64,000 nt of DNA, from contig JADJWX010000019.1 in NCBI GenBank assembly GCA_016716135.1, positions 1 to 64,000 on the forward strand, given 5' to 3'. The notes beneath the pieces are model-generated. The model did not search any database, was not told where the DNA came from, and saw only the letters and a program-made list of their open reading frames with translations. This DNA comes from Lewinellaceae bacterium (GTDB lineage Bacteria; Bacteroidota; Bacteroidia; Chitinophagales; Saprospiraceae). Positions 54,732-63,775 of the stretch are shown here, piece after piece (positions within the stretch are counted from its first letter, which is position 1; every line of letters starts with the position of its first letter). The translations under genes were made by a program, and so were the position numbers.

Positions 54732-57026
54732 ATGAGCAAGAAAAAAACAACAACCCATAAGGAGGAAGCCCTCTACTACCACGCCAAGGGCCGCCCGGGT
54801 AAAATCGAAGTAATCCCTACCAAGGAAACCGCCAACCAACGCGATCTCTCGCTGGCATACTCGCCGGGCGTAGCCGAACCCTGCCGGGCCATCGCCGAAC
54901 GCCCGGAAGATGTGTACAAGTACACGGCAAAGGGCAACCTGGTAGCCGTAATCAGCAACGGAACCGCTGTGCTCGGTCTGGGCGACATTGGCCCGGCCGC
55001 CGGCAAACCGGTTATGGAAGGCAAGGGACTATTGTTTAAAATTTATGCCGATATCGACTGCTTTGACCTGGAACTCGACACCAAAAACGTGGATGAATTT
55101 GTGCGGACGGTGAAAATCCTGGAACCGACATTCGGCGGCGTCAACCTGGAGGATATTTCGGCGCCCGAGTGTTTTGAAATTGAAGACCGGCTGAAAAAAG
55201 AACTGAACATCCCGGTCATGCATGACGACCAGCACGGTACGGCGATCATCAGCGCCGCCGCACTGCTCAACGCACTGGAAATTGTAAAAAAAGACATTGC
55301 CAAGGTCAAAATTGTGATCAACGGGGCCGGCGCATCCGCCATCTCCTGCACGCGCCTTTATTGTGCCCTGGGTGCTAAACACAAGAATGTGTACATGTTC
55401 GACAGCAAGGGCCTGTTGCACCCTTCCCGCACCAATCTCGACGGCAAAAAGGGCGAATTTGTCAACGACAGCCTGCACGAAAAAACTACACTTGCGGATG
55501 CGCTAAAAGGCGCCGATGTGTTTGTCGGCTTGTCAAAAGGTGGTATCCTGAATCAGGAAATGGTGCGGTCTATGGCGCCCGATTGCATCGTGTTTGCCAT
55601 GGCCAACCCGGACCCGGAAATCGGCTACACAGAAGCTACCACTGCCCGCAAAGATATCATCATGGCTACCGGCCGCTCCGACTTCCCCAATCAGGTCAAC
55701 AATGTTTTGGGCTTCCCGTTCATCTTCCGGGGCGCCCTTGATGTGCGCGCCACAGCCATCAATGAAGCAATGAAACTCGCTGCCGTACGCGCTCTTGCCG
55801 ATCTTGCCAAAAAACCAGTACCCGATATCGTTAATATGGCCTATAACAACGCCAACCTGGTGTATGGCCGCGACTACATCATCCCCAAGCCTGTCGACCC
55901 GCGCCTGCTCACCACAGTTGCCCCGGCGGTGGCGCGTGCTGCCATGGACTCGGGCGTTGCGCAAAACCCGATCACCGACTGGGACGCCTACGAAATCCAG
56001 CTCACCAAACGCCTGGGCATCGACAACAACCTCACCAGGGCTATTCAGACCCGAGCTCGCCAAAACCCCAAACGCGTGGTATTTGCCGACGCCGAAAACG
56101 TCAATGTGCTCAAAGCAGTGCAAGTGGTCGTTGAAGAAAATATTGCCCGCCCAATTTTGCTGGGCGATGTTCAAAAGATCAAAAGTTTGCTTAAAGAGCA
56201 CAGTATCGAACTGAAGCAGGTACCCATCATCGATCCCAGTAACCCGGTGACCACCGAAGAGATAAAACGCCTGGAGCGCTTTGGCGACCTGCTTTTTGAA
56301 AAGCGGCAACGAAAAGGCCTCATCCTTAGCGAATCACGCCGCCTGGTTACGCACCGGAATTATTTCGGTATCCTGCTGGTCGAAACCGGCGAAGCCGATA
56401 CCATGATCAGCGGTCTCACCCGCAATTATCCCAGCACCATCCGGCCTGCCTTACAAGTCATTGGCCCGCGCCCGGAAATCAAGCGGGTGGCCGGCATGTA
56501 CATCCTCATGAGCCGTTTTGGCCCGCTTTTCCTGGCCGACACCACCATCAACCTAGACCCAACTGCCGAGGAGATCGTGGAAATCGCCGAATTGACCGCC
56601 CGCGCTGTGGAAAATCTCAATATCAAACCGCGCGTGGCAATGCTGACGTACTCCAACTTCGGCTCTGTCAGCGAGGGCGCTGCCGCCGTGAAAATGCGCC
56701 GCGCGACAGAAATGCTCAAACAGCGCAACCCGAAGTTGATTGTCGACGGAGAAATGCAGGCTCACCTGGCGCTCAATCCGGAGTTGCTACAGGAAAAACA
56801 CCCGTTCAGCAGTTTGGTCGGCGGAGCAGCCAATACGCTGATCTTCCCCAACCTGTCGGCTGCCAATATTGCTTACAACCTGGTGCGTGCTGTGGCCGGT
56901 ATCGAAATTATCGGTCCGATCATCATGGGCCTTAAGAAGCCGATCCATGTACTTCAACTGGGCGCTTCCGAGCGGGAAATTGTCGACATGGTGGCCCTGG
57001 CAGTGGTAGATGCGCAAGCGAAGTGA
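54732..57026 (+). CDS. maeB: NADP-dependent malic enzyme with phosphotransacetylase-like C-terminal domain
   Basis: This encodes about 764 residues, the usual length for MaeB. The malic enzyme domain (about 1-430) has ALYYHAKGRPGKIEVIPTKE, DLSLAYSPGVAEPC, GTAVLGLGDIGPAAGKPVME, LKKELNIPVMHDDQHGTAII and the nucleotide-binding INGAGASAISC. The second half (about 430-760: RVVFADAENVNVLKAVQVVV, GEADTMISGLTRNYPSTIRP, HPFSSLVGGAANTLIFPNLS) resembles phosphotransacetylase but acts as an acetyl-CoA-responsive regulatory domain in characterised relatives. The enzyme converts malate to pyruvate with NADPH. The MSKKK start is chosen; an upstream Met at 54567 adds sequence without family similarity. A box TACTTTCG (54693-54700) may be its -7 promoter element. 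Confidence 0.92.
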   Translation: MSKKKTTTHKEEALYYHAKGRPGKIEVIPTKETANQRDLSLAYSPGVAEPCRAIAERPEDVYKYTAKGNLVAVISNGTAVLGLGDIGPAAGKPVMEGKGLLFKIYADIDCFDLELDTKNVDEFVRTVKILEPTFGGVNLEDISAPECFEIEDRLKKELNIPVMHDDQHGTAIISAAALLNALEIVKKDIAKVKIVINGAGASAISCTRLYCALGAKHKNVYMFDSKGLLHPSRTNLDGKKGEFVNDSLHEKTTLADALKGADVFVGLSKGGILNQEMVRSMAPDCIVFAMANPDPEIGYTEATTARKDIIMATGRSDFPNQVNNVLGFPFIFRGALDVRATAINEAMKLAAVRALADLAKKPVPDIVNMAYNNANLVYGRDYIIPKPVDPRLLTTVAPAVARAAMDSGVAQNPITDWDAYEIQLTKRLGIDNNLTRAIQTRARQNPKRVVFADAENVNVLKAVQVVVEENIARPILLGDVQKIKSLLKEHSIELKQVPIIDPSNPVTTEEIKRLERFGDLLFEKRQRKGLILSESRRLVTHRNYFGILLVETGEADTMISGLTRNYPSTIRPALQVIGPRPEIKRVAGMYILMSRFGPLFLADTTINLDPTAEEIVEIAELTARAVENLNIKPRVAMLTYSNFGSVSEGAAAVKMRRATEMLKQRNPKLIVDGEMQAHLALNPELLQEKHPFSSLVGGAANTLIFPNLSAANIAYNLVRAVAGIEIIGPIIMGLKKPIHVLQLGASEREIVDMVALAVVDAQAK

Positions 57027-57087
57027 CCGGTACTGTTCTAAGGTGCGTATTGCGAATCCGGGGTTAAATTTTTCTATCAAAGCCCTC

Positions 57088-57392
57088 TACCGGCGTGCAA
57101 TGACAAGTTATATATGTTTATACGGTTCAATGGAGTAAACTTGCCTAATCATCCATCCATAGCGCTTGTCATGTCGTACCCCGCCCTAGCGGGGGAAGAC
57201 ATCTACACAAGTATACTTTGCGAGTTGTAACTAAAAAACGGAGATCGAAGCGTTCTTCGGCACTTTTCGAAGCATGGAACCTTTGCAGATGTCTCCGCTG
57301 CGCTCCGACATGACAAGCGTTTTAGGTTGATATCGATTAGTGGAACCCTTGATTCGTATAACTTCAACATAACTAATCAACGCACGCCGGTA
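57088..57392. repeat. TACCGGCGTGCA-bounded palindromic element, copy C
   Basis: The ends are TACCGGCGTGCAA (57088-57100) and GCACGCCGGTA (57382-57392). Inside, inverted motifs (GCGCTTGTCATGTCG / CGACATGACAAGCG) face each other. The interior differs from the copies at 408 and 24733 but the ends are the same family. It lies between maeB and the TauE/SafE gene. The remainder of this gap holds nothing recognisable. Confidence 0.6.
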
Positions 57393-57453
57393 ACGGGCTT
57401 TCTTCGAAGGCAAAATGTTCAGGTTAACGCCTGTGTCGCAGGCGAAATGCAAA

Positions 57454-58326
57454 TCAGGGATAAAAGACCTCGTCCAATACAAGTTGTACGCAAAGGGGAT
57501 TAGTACCATAATTATACCGCTCCGGGGCTGCGCAGAATTTCCGTTTTTTAAAGAAAAATTTGATCGCCGAGACGGCCACAATGGCGAGCAACAACCGGTA
57601 AATCCACACATTGGCATCCGGCACCCGCGCTACAAAACGCACACCCAACCAGGCGCCAATGCTCTGAAAGACCGCCATGGCCAATCCGTAACCCAGGTGT
57701 ACCTGATCGTACCATAAAAATACGGCCAGGGCAGGCAGGCTAAACACCAGCACGATGAACAACTTGATCCCGTTGCCGGCCCGCAGGCTGTAATTGCCGA
57801 TCAACACCAGTGCGGCTAATAGAAAAATTCCGACACCGGCCTGGATAAAGCCGCCGTAAACACCGATCAGGAAAAAACTGAGTATGCTGAGCGGGTGCCG
57901 GTTTCGACGGGTGTCGGCTTCCGATTCGCGGATCCAGCGTTCCGGTTTCAACAGCAGGACGAAAAACATGAACACCATCAGGGCGCCCAGGGTATAGTCC
58001 ATCCACTTTTCGTTCAGTTCGACGGCAATGCGCGAGCCCACAATGGCGCCCGCTACCGACGGCACAATCAACCAGGTTGATCCGGTAAAACTGGTGATCC
58101 CCATTTTTTTGAACCCACGTACGCCAACGATCGTCTGGAAAATCACACCAATGCGATTCGTACCGTTGGCGACAGGCGCCGGCAGCCCGCACAAGAACAC
58201 AAAGATCGGCAGGGTGATAAGCGAGCCGCTGCCTGCCAGGGTGTTGATGATGCCCGTGGCAATGCCGCCCACTATGAAAAGCAGTGTTTCGGCGACGGTA
58301 AGGTCGAATTGGAATAAGCTGTCCAC
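57454..58326 (-). CDS. TauE/SafE-family sulfite/anion exporter permease
   Basis: This encodes 290 residues with eight hydrophobic helices. The family signature is seen in the first helices (GGIATGIINTLAGSGSLITL) and in its repeat after the central loop (LIGVYGGFIQAGVGIFLLAA). A Leu/Val-rich set of helices follows (LFIVLVFSLPALAVFLWYD, LGYGLAMAVFQSIGAWLGV). The family moves sulfite, sulfonates or other small anions across the inner membrane; the exact substrate cannot be inferred. The last 35 residues (KRKFCAAPERYNYGTNPLC) are a soluble tail. There is no operon partner, and a MITE-like element (58433-58657) lies upstream. Confidence 0.85.
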   Translation of the reverse strand: MDSLFQFDLTVAETLLFIVGGIATGIINTLAGSGSLITLPIFVFLCGLPAPVANGTNRIGVIFQTIVGVRGFKKMGITSFTGSTWLIVPSVAGAIVGSRIAVELNEKWMDYTLGALMVFMFFVLLLKPERWIRESEADTRRNRHPLSILSFFLIGVYGGFIQAGVGIFLLAALVLIGNYSLRAGNGIKLFIVLVFSLPALAVFLWYDQVHLGYGLAMAVFQSIGAWLGVRFVARVPDANVWIYRLLLAIVAVSAIKFFFKKRKFCAAPERYNYGTNPLCVQLVLDEVFYP

Positions 58327-58432
58327 GGGTAGTGTTGCCTTGTCTTAAAAAGCAAGGCTGCAAAGTACCGCTTTTGGGTAATCCGGCAGGCCCGTATCGG
58401 CGATGCCGGATGGGTTTTAAACTTTTACGCAA

Positions 58433-58657
58433 AAACATGAGTCATCCCGAATTTTTAAAATGACTTCGGAGAAGTCAAATATTTGTAGATCAGAGATTTA
58501 AGGGCGCTCGAAGACCTCGGAGAGGTCGCATGTACAGGGGTTGCCACCTGGATATTCGACCTCTCTGAGGTCGGGCAACGGGTAACCGGAGCATTTCTAC
58601 AAATATTTGACCTCTCCGAGGTCTTTTTTATGGAAAAATTCGGGATGACTCATGTTT
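58433..58657. mobile_element. MITE-like 225-bp element, copy 2
   Basis: The terminal inverted repeats (58433-58456 and 58634-58657) are perfect, start AAACATGAGTCATCCCGA, and are identical in length and internal arrangement to 4574-4798. Both arms carry the same C/G change relative to copy 1, so each copy keeps a perfect stem. Three GACCTCTCCGAGGTC-type palindromes lie inside (58513, 58558, 58609). It separates the divergent TauE/SafE gene and the end of ssb. Confidence 0.75.
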
Positions 58658-58721
58658 TAAACTTCAAAAAATAGTTCCTTTCGTCGAAGGGTTACTTTGG
58701 CTCTCATAAAAACCTGCCCGT

Positions 58722-59180
58722 TTAAAACGGCAAATCATCGCCGGCCGAGTCATTGCCATTATTCGCAGGTTCGGAGACCGGAATTTCGCCGGCGCCGGAC
58801 TTGGCAGCCGGTGTGTCTTCGGCAGTGGGGAACCGGCTGTCAAAGCCACCGCCTTCACGGCGCTCAAGCAGGCGGAACGTGTTGGCCACGATATCGGTCA
58901 CATAGCGGTCTTGCCCTTCCTGGGTTGTATATTTCCGGTAAGAAATTTTGCCTTCGACAAAGACGAGCATGCCCTTTTTCAACATTTTTTCGGCCCGCTC
59001 GGCCAACTCACGCCAGCAAACGACATTGTGCCATTCGGTGATCTGCTGGAAGTTGCCGTCTTTATCTTTATAGGATTCATTGGTTGCTACGGAAAACCGG
59101 GCGACCTGCACGCCGCTTTCGAGGTGACGTACTTCCGGGTCTGCACCAAGGTTGCCGATGAGGGTTACTTTGTTGATCAT
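58722..59180 (-). CDS. ssb: Single-stranded DNA-binding protein
   Basis: This encodes 152 residues. The OB-fold region has MINKVTLIGNLGADPEVRHL, VARFSVATNESYKDKDG, TEWHNVVCWRELAERAEKML and GKISYRKYTTQEGQDRYVTD. The acidic tail ends in DDLPF, the conserved C-terminal protein-interaction tip of SSB. It coats single-stranded DNA in replication and repair. It follows mutY by 26 bp on the same strand, an order common in Bacteroidota. Confidence 0.95.
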   Translation of the reverse strand: MINKVTLIGNLGADPEVRHLESGVQVARFSVATNESYKDKDGNFQQITEWHNVVCWRELAERAEKMLKKGMLVFVEGKISYRKYTTQEGQDRYVTDIVANTFRLLERREGGGFDSRFPTAEDTPAAKSGAGEIPVSEPANNGNDSAGDDLPF

Positions 59181-59206
59181 AGTTGCAGTATTTAATAATT
59201 AGAAGT

Positions 59207-60316
59207 TCAAACTAACCTTAAAGTTAAGGCCTTTTCCTGCCAATACCAATCAATAATGCGGGGTACGGCAAGTATTTTTTTTAATTTAAATTGTTCGATT
59301 TGCGCATATTCGGCGAGCCTAGTTTTTTGAAAATCAACAGCTTTTAAATCGTCCGGCATTTTGAATTCAATAAAAACCGCCTGAATTATTTGGTGCGACA
59401 AGGTTTGGCGGTATGTTTTCGAAACCGCTTGTACTTCCAAACCTTCCGGCAACCCTGCCGGGAAAAAATGCCGGACCAAAAGCGGGGGCAGTGTTGCCGT
59501 GTCTGCGGGCGTTTCGGGCAGTTCCAACAAGGGAAATTCGTACAACTGTTGCCAGATATCCTTGCCATCCCGCCGGCGCAGCCATACGGTGTTTCGGTGT
59601 TCAAACACCCCATAGGCAAAAAACCGCACGCGTTTGGCCATTGCCTTTTTCCTGACGGGCAACTGTGCGACTTGGCCCGACTGCCTTGCCACACAACGCG
59701 GGCCTAACGGGCAGTCGGTGCAAGCCGGTTGGCGCGGGGTGCAGTGCCCGGCGCCAAAATCCATGATGGCCTGGTTATATGCCCCCGGAGCCCGCACATC
59801 GAGCAGGGATTGGGCCAGGGCGGCAAATTCCTTTTTAGCCGGGGTACTGTCGATCGGGGTGTCGATGCCGAAAAAGCGGGCGAGCACCCGGTACACATTG
59901 CCGTCGAGCACGGCATACGGCAGATCGTAGGCAAACGACGCGATGGCGGCGGCAGTGTAATCCCCCACGCCTTTGAGCGCCCGGATACCGTCGTAATGGT
60001 CCGGGAACGCACCGCCAAGGGCGTTGGCAATGTATCGTGCTGCGGTATGCAGGTTGCGGGCGCGGGAATAATACCCAAGCCCTTCCCAGTTTTTCAATAC
60101 AGCATCGAGCGGAGCGTCGGCGAGCCGGCGCACGGTAGGGTATGCCGCCAGGAATTTTTCATAATACGGGAGGCCCTGTTCGACCCGGGTTTGCTGCAGG
60201 ATAATTTCGGAAAGCCAGATTTTGTAGGGGTCGCGTTCGCCTTTCCAGGGCATGGGGCGGTGGTGGTCGCGGTGCCAGGCCAAAAGATTTTTGCTGAAAA
60301 ACTGCTTGTCGTCCAT
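59207..60316 (-). CDS. mutY: A/G-specific adenine DNA glycosylase MutY
   Basis: This encodes 369 residues. The HhH-GPD core has SEIILQQTRVEQGLPYYEKF (catalytic Glu), the helix-hairpin-helix GVGDYTAAAIASFAYD, and QAIMDFGAGHC (catalytic Asp). The iron-sulfur cluster ligands are CTPRQPACTDCPLGPRC (C-x6-C-x2-C-x5-C). The C-terminal MutT-like domain (about 240-360: FFAYGVFEHRNTVWLRRRDG, SHQIIQAVFIEFKM) recognises 8-oxoguanine. The enzyme removes adenine mispaired with 8-oxoG. It heads the mutY-ssb unit, is divergent from the 60467 gene, and both ends of the protein look complete. Confidence 0.95.
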   Translation of the reverse strand: MDDKQFFSKNLLAWHRDHHRPMPWKGERDPYKIWLSEIILQQTRVEQGLPYYEKFLAAYPTVRRLADAPLDAVLKNWEGLGYYSRARNLHTAARYIANALGGAFPDHYDGIRALKGVGDYTAAAIASFAYDLPYAVLDGNVYRVLARFFGIDTPIDSTPAKKEFAALAQSLLDVRAPGAYNQAIMDFGAGHCTPRQPACTDCPLGPRCVARQSGQVAQLPVRKKAMAKRVRFFAYGVFEHRNTVWLRRRDGKDIWQQLYEFPLLELPETPADTATLPPLLVRHFFPAGLPEGLEVQAVSKTYRQTLSHQIIQAVFIEFKMPDDLKAVDFQKTRLAEYAQIEQFKLKKILAVPRIIDWYWQEKALTLRLV

Positions 60317-60466
60317 CTCCGTTTTCTCCGAAAAAGCCCCCGCAGAATAAATTTCGCGGCGATTTTGGGCTTTTTTTGAAATTTTTTTCTACCCAATTCG
60401 TGTTAGAGCAGAAGTTGGCACGAAATTTTAATCCACGACTATAGGTTGCGTCACAAATTTACAACC

Positions 60467-61006
60467 ATGAAGACATACGTAAGTATTACCATCCCAACAA
60501 TTGCGCTCTTCGTTGCCGGCGCCTGGACCGTACAAGTTAACCAACAGGCCGCATCAATTGCGCAAACCGACGAAACACCGGCCACCGTCGATGCCAGTGT
60601 TTCTACAGAAAAATCGTACGCCATGTGGGCTACGAAAACTACCCTGTTCAAAGGCGAAACCCTGAAGCTCCAGTTTGCCGGTGCTAACCCACCGTTTTTG
60701 GGAGTCGTTGATCCGACCGGCCACTTTTTTTATGTCGTATTTCCGGCCGACGCTGCAATTGCGCAATTGAAGCCCCTGGTCGACAGCGAACATTTTGCCT
60801 CGTTACACTATCTGAACATTGATACCCGCTCGTTTAAGGCCGACCCGTACGAGTACGGTGTGTACAACAACCAGCGCGTATTCACCCAAAGCGGCACCTA
60901 TACCTTCATCATGGGAGAAAACCTGCATGTTGACGACCCCGACTTTGTGGAAAAAGTCGAAATTCAATATACACATGATAGCCGTCCTGCAATCGCGATG
61001 AATTGA
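60467..61006 (+). CDS. Secreted protein of unknown function
   Basis: This encodes 179 residues. A signal-peptide-like or membrane-anchor segment (MKTYVSITIPTIALFVAGAW) is followed by a short Ala/Thr linker (QQAASIAQTDETPATVDAS) and one compact beta-rich domain (KTTLFKGETLKLQFAGANPP, FFYVVFPADAAIAQLKPLVD, FTQSGTYTFIMGENLHVDD). I do not recognise the family. The beta-rich part resembles a small ligand-binding or immunoglobulin-like fold. The gene is divergent from mutY, and a long perfect hairpin (61040-61108) follows. Confidence 0.6.
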   Translation: MKTYVSITIPTIALFVAGAWTVQVNQQAASIAQTDETPATVDASVSTEKSYAMWATKTTLFKGETLKLQFAGANPPFLGVVDPTGHFFYVVFPADAAIAQLKPLVDSEHFASLHYLNIDTRSFKADPYEYGVYNNQRVFTQSGTYTFIMGENLHVDDPDFVEKVEIQYTHDSRPAIAMN

Positions 61007-61039
61007 TCCGTTGGAAATTCGGCAAGCTGTTTTAACATT

Positions 61040-61108
61040 CTTTTCACCGCCAAAACGCAGAGGCGCTAAGAATTTCTCTTAGCGCCTCTGCGTTTTGGCG
61101 GTGAAAAG
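61040..61108. terminator. Perfect 32-bp-stem hairpin between convergent genes
   Basis: The arms 61040-61071 (CTTTTCACCGCCAAAACGCA…) and 61077-61108 are perfect inverses with a 5-base loop. It lies between the convergent stops of the 60467 and 61138 genes and probably ends both transcripts. Related, less perfect arms occur at 7079-7146, so it is also a dispersed repeat. Confidence 0.65.
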
Positions 61109-61137
61109 AATCCACAACGGGCAATAAAAAACAGTCC

Positions 61138-63672
61138 TTAAGGGCTCATTTTCAACGAAATCAGGTTGGCAAACAACCGGTACGCTCCCGGCACCCCGGC
61201 CGGAAATTGCCGGAAGAACGACAAGCCGGTGTACACGAAATACCCATTGCCATACGGCGCCACCAGCAGCGAACCATCCAGCGGCTTTTCATTGGGGTCG
61301 TTACTGGAAAGCAGGGCGGTGTAGTGTTCATCCCATTCCGAAGGAAAGTACAACCCGCGCTCCTGCACCCAATGGTCAAAGTCCGCCGCAGTGATCTTGT
61401 TCGGCGCATTCAATGCCGGATGATCGGCCCGAAGCAAACGAATTTCCGCGGTTTCGTCGGTCACCCGGTCGCGGCCCAGTTGGATCGGATAAGGGCCGAT
61501 ATCTTTCGTCACCATGTTGTAACTCGTGTTGTACTGCGCCACCAAAGTACCACCGTGTTGCACGTATTCCATCAATTGGGCCTGCTGTTGTTCCAGGACA
61601 TCGCGCGTGTTGAAGGCGCGCACGCCGAGCACCACGGCATCAAAGCGGCGGAGTTTTTCCTGGGTCAGGTCGGCATCGTCGAGCATAGTGACGGTGCAGC
61701 CCATGTGCCGCAGGGCCGCAGGGCCGTCGTCGCCGGCGCCCATGTAGTAGCCCACATTTTTGGCGTTTGTTTTCAGATCAACCCGGGCTGCGCGCGCATG
61801 CGCCGGTTGCAGCACATACTGGCGGGGAATATGGTCGTAGGTGATGGTTTGCAACTGGCTGATGTACATTGTTTTATCAATTTGAAAACCAGCGCCCAGG
61901 TCAATCAGGTCGGGCCCGGAGTAGGGTTGCAGATCAAACGTGAATTCTGCCACGTCGCCTTTCTTCTTTAATTCAAGAAATGGCGAACTATCCGACGAAA
62001 ACGTATTTGGCCAGCCGGGAGGACTTAACAACCTAACCTCGCCTTTTACATTATCCCGGTTGGCTTTCACGCGCACCGTCACGGGCACATGTTCGCCGGT
62101 AGCCAGGTAGAACGACTCGGTCAGTTCAACAAACACGGGCGGCAGAATATCAAACGGCCGCCACACTTCCCCGACGTCCGGCTCGCGTTCTTTGTTGGCG
62201 ACCACCGACTCAAACTCGATCGGGGTGCCGTCGACGAGGATCGACCATTGCACCCGAAAATCACGCGGCGATTCGGGCAACCCGCGCAACAACTGATCAT
62301 CAACGGTGTACATCCCATCGGTGGATGGGCGCAACAACCAGTAGGGCGCCGTGAACCGGATGTCTTCCGGCAGGCGCACGGTTTTATTGAGTTCCCAGTC
62401 CTGATTCAGGCCCAGGGTAAATCCGGTGATCGTGTCAAAAATACCCGGCATTACCGACAGGCTGCTGAGCACTACCGGCTTGCCGCCGGGCAGCGGGGCC
62501 CGGTAGATGCACTCCAGGCGGAGGTTTACCGGATCGCCGGGTGTCGCAGTGGTACCTTCGGCGGTTGCTTCGAGGTAGAGGCCCAGGCAGCCGCGAATCA
62601 CCTCCTTGATCTCGTCCAACTTGACGCGTTTCCAGTGGCCATCGGGCAGGGCTTTGATCAACTGCATGGCCTGAAGCAGGCCGGGCACGGAAGCACCGGG
62701 GTTGTCGGGACGAAAATCTTGCTCCACCCGGGCGAGTATTTTTCCGATCGGCGCGCCGCCTTCCACCCGCGTCCAGGTGGTGTTGATACCTTCGAAGGGG
62801 TCCTTTGTTTTTGGGCGGTCGCCTTTAATAAATTCAAACCACTCCTGCGTTTCACCGCGGGTGCCCATGGCGCCAAACGATTGGCAGCGGTGCATCGAGC
62901 GGGCTTCAGCGGCGATCTCGGTATTGCTTTTTCCTTTCAGGGGCAAATACACCCCCAGGTCGAGCGTAAACAAATGGCTTTTATCCATTTTGTCGAAGGC
63001 TTCCTGGCCGCCATAAAACCACCAGGAGGTGTTGTAAAATTCGCGCAGGGGTTGCCAGGGGGTGGTAAACTTGAGCTGTTCAGGGTAGGCATCCGCTTTA
63101 CCGGCCAGGTCAAATGCTTCCACCGAAAGCATGGCTGAAGCCGTGTGGTGGCCGTGATTGGGGCGGCTTTTATCGTCGCTGAAACGGTTGATGATCACAT
63201 CCGGTTGTACTTGCCGGATGGTCCAAACGACATCGGACAACACGGCGTCTTTGTCCCAAATGTTCAATGTCTCGTCCGGGGTTTTGGAATAGCCGAAATC
63301 GTTGGCACGGGTGAAGCGTTGTTTGCCGCCATCGACGGAGCGGGCCATGAGCAATTCTTCGGTGCGCAGCACGCCCAGGAGTTCACGCAATTCCGGGCCG
63401 ATGAGGTTTTGGCCGCCGTCGCCGCGGGTAAGCGAGAGATAGCTGACGTTGTACAGTTTTTCGTTGGCGCAGTAGCTGATGAGGCGTTGGTTTTCATCGT
63501 CGGGGTGAGCGGCTACGTAGAGCACCGAGCCCAGCACGTTCAGTTTTTTGATGGCCTGGTGCAGTTCCGAGGCCGAGGGTTTGGCGGGCATTTGCGCCGG
63601 CAAGGCCAGGGGTAACAGGCTGAGCGCAAACAACAGCGCGCGGAGGCAAGCAGAGCGGAATTTGTTTTTCAT
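61138..63672 (-). CDS. PIG-L-family zinc deacetylase with a long C-terminal region, secreted
   Basis: This encodes about 844 residues. A signal peptide (MKNKFRSACLRALLFALSLL) is followed by the PIG-L (LmbE-like) domain (about 25-240) with zinc motif VAAHPDDENQRLIS and second ligand motif RPNHGHHTASAML. The long C-terminal part (about 350-844) alternates beta-rich segments (FVELTESFYLATGEHVPVTV) and ends with a glutamine amidotransferase-like region (VVLGVRAFNTRDVLEQQQAQ, GNGYFVYTGLSFFRQFPAGV). PIG-L enzymes remove acetyl groups from GlcNAc-type substrates; the added region suggests a large envelope glycoconjugate. MKNKF is chosen over the Met at 63777. The gene is divergent from the acyltransferase at 63776. 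Confidence 0.85.
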   Translation of the reverse strand: MKNKFRSACLRALLFALSLLPLALPAQMPAKPSASELHQAIKKLNVLGSVLYVAAHPDDENQRLISYCANEKLYNVSYLSLTRGDGGQNLIGPELRELLGVLRTEELLMARSVDGGKQRFTRANDFGYSKTPDETLNIWDKDAVLSDVVWTIRQVQPDVIINRFSDDKSRPNHGHHTASAMLSVEAFDLAGKADAYPEQLKFTTPWQPLREFYNTSWWFYGGQEAFDKMDKSHLFTLDLGVYLPLKGKSNTEIAAEARSMHRCQSFGAMGTRGETQEWFEFIKGDRPKTKDPFEGINTTWTRVEGGAPIGKILARVEQDFRPDNPGASVPGLLQAMQLIKALPDGHWKRVKLDEIKEVIRGCLGLYLEATAEGTTATPGDPVNLRLECIYRAPLPGGKPVVLSSLSVMPGIFDTITGFTLGLNQDWELNKTVRLPEDIRFTAPYWLLRPSTDGMYTVDDQLLRGLPESPRDFRVQWSILVDGTPIEFESVVANKEREPDVGEVWRPFDILPPVFVELTESFYLATGEHVPVTVRVKANRDNVKGEVRLLSPPGWPNTFSSDSSPFLELKKKGDVAEFTFDLQPYSGPDLIDLGAGFQIDKTMYISQLQTITYDHIPRQYVLQPAHARAARVDLKTNAKNVGYYMGAGDDGPAALRHMGCTVTMLDDADLTQEKLRRFDAVVLGVRAFNTRDVLEQQQAQLMEYVQHGGTLVAQYNTSYNMVTKDIGPYPIQLGRDRVTDETAEIRLLRADHPALNAPNKITAADFDHWVQERGLYFPSEWDEHYTALLSSNDPNEKPLDGSLLVAPYGNGYFVYTGLSFFRQFPAGVPGAYRLFANLISLKMSP

Positions 63673-63741
63673 GTTCAGGCAGGATAGTTGCGGAATCGAG
63701 TGGGCGAAAATAGAGAAAAAACAAGGGAACTGGCCGGAAGG

Positions 63742-63771
63742 TTGTCCGTTTTGCGCCCTTGCGTACCTTTG
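63742..63771 (+). promoter_or_regulatory. Promoter of the acyltransferase gene (TTG-N19-TACCTTTG)
   Basis: TTG at 63742-63744 and TACCTTTG at 63764-63771 are 19 bp apart, matching the Bacteroidota sigma-ABfr consensus TTTG/TTG-N19-TAnnTTTG. The ATG at 63776 is only a few bases beyond, so the transcript may be nearly leaderless or a later Met may be used. Confidence 0.55.
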
Positions 63772-63775
63772 CCGC

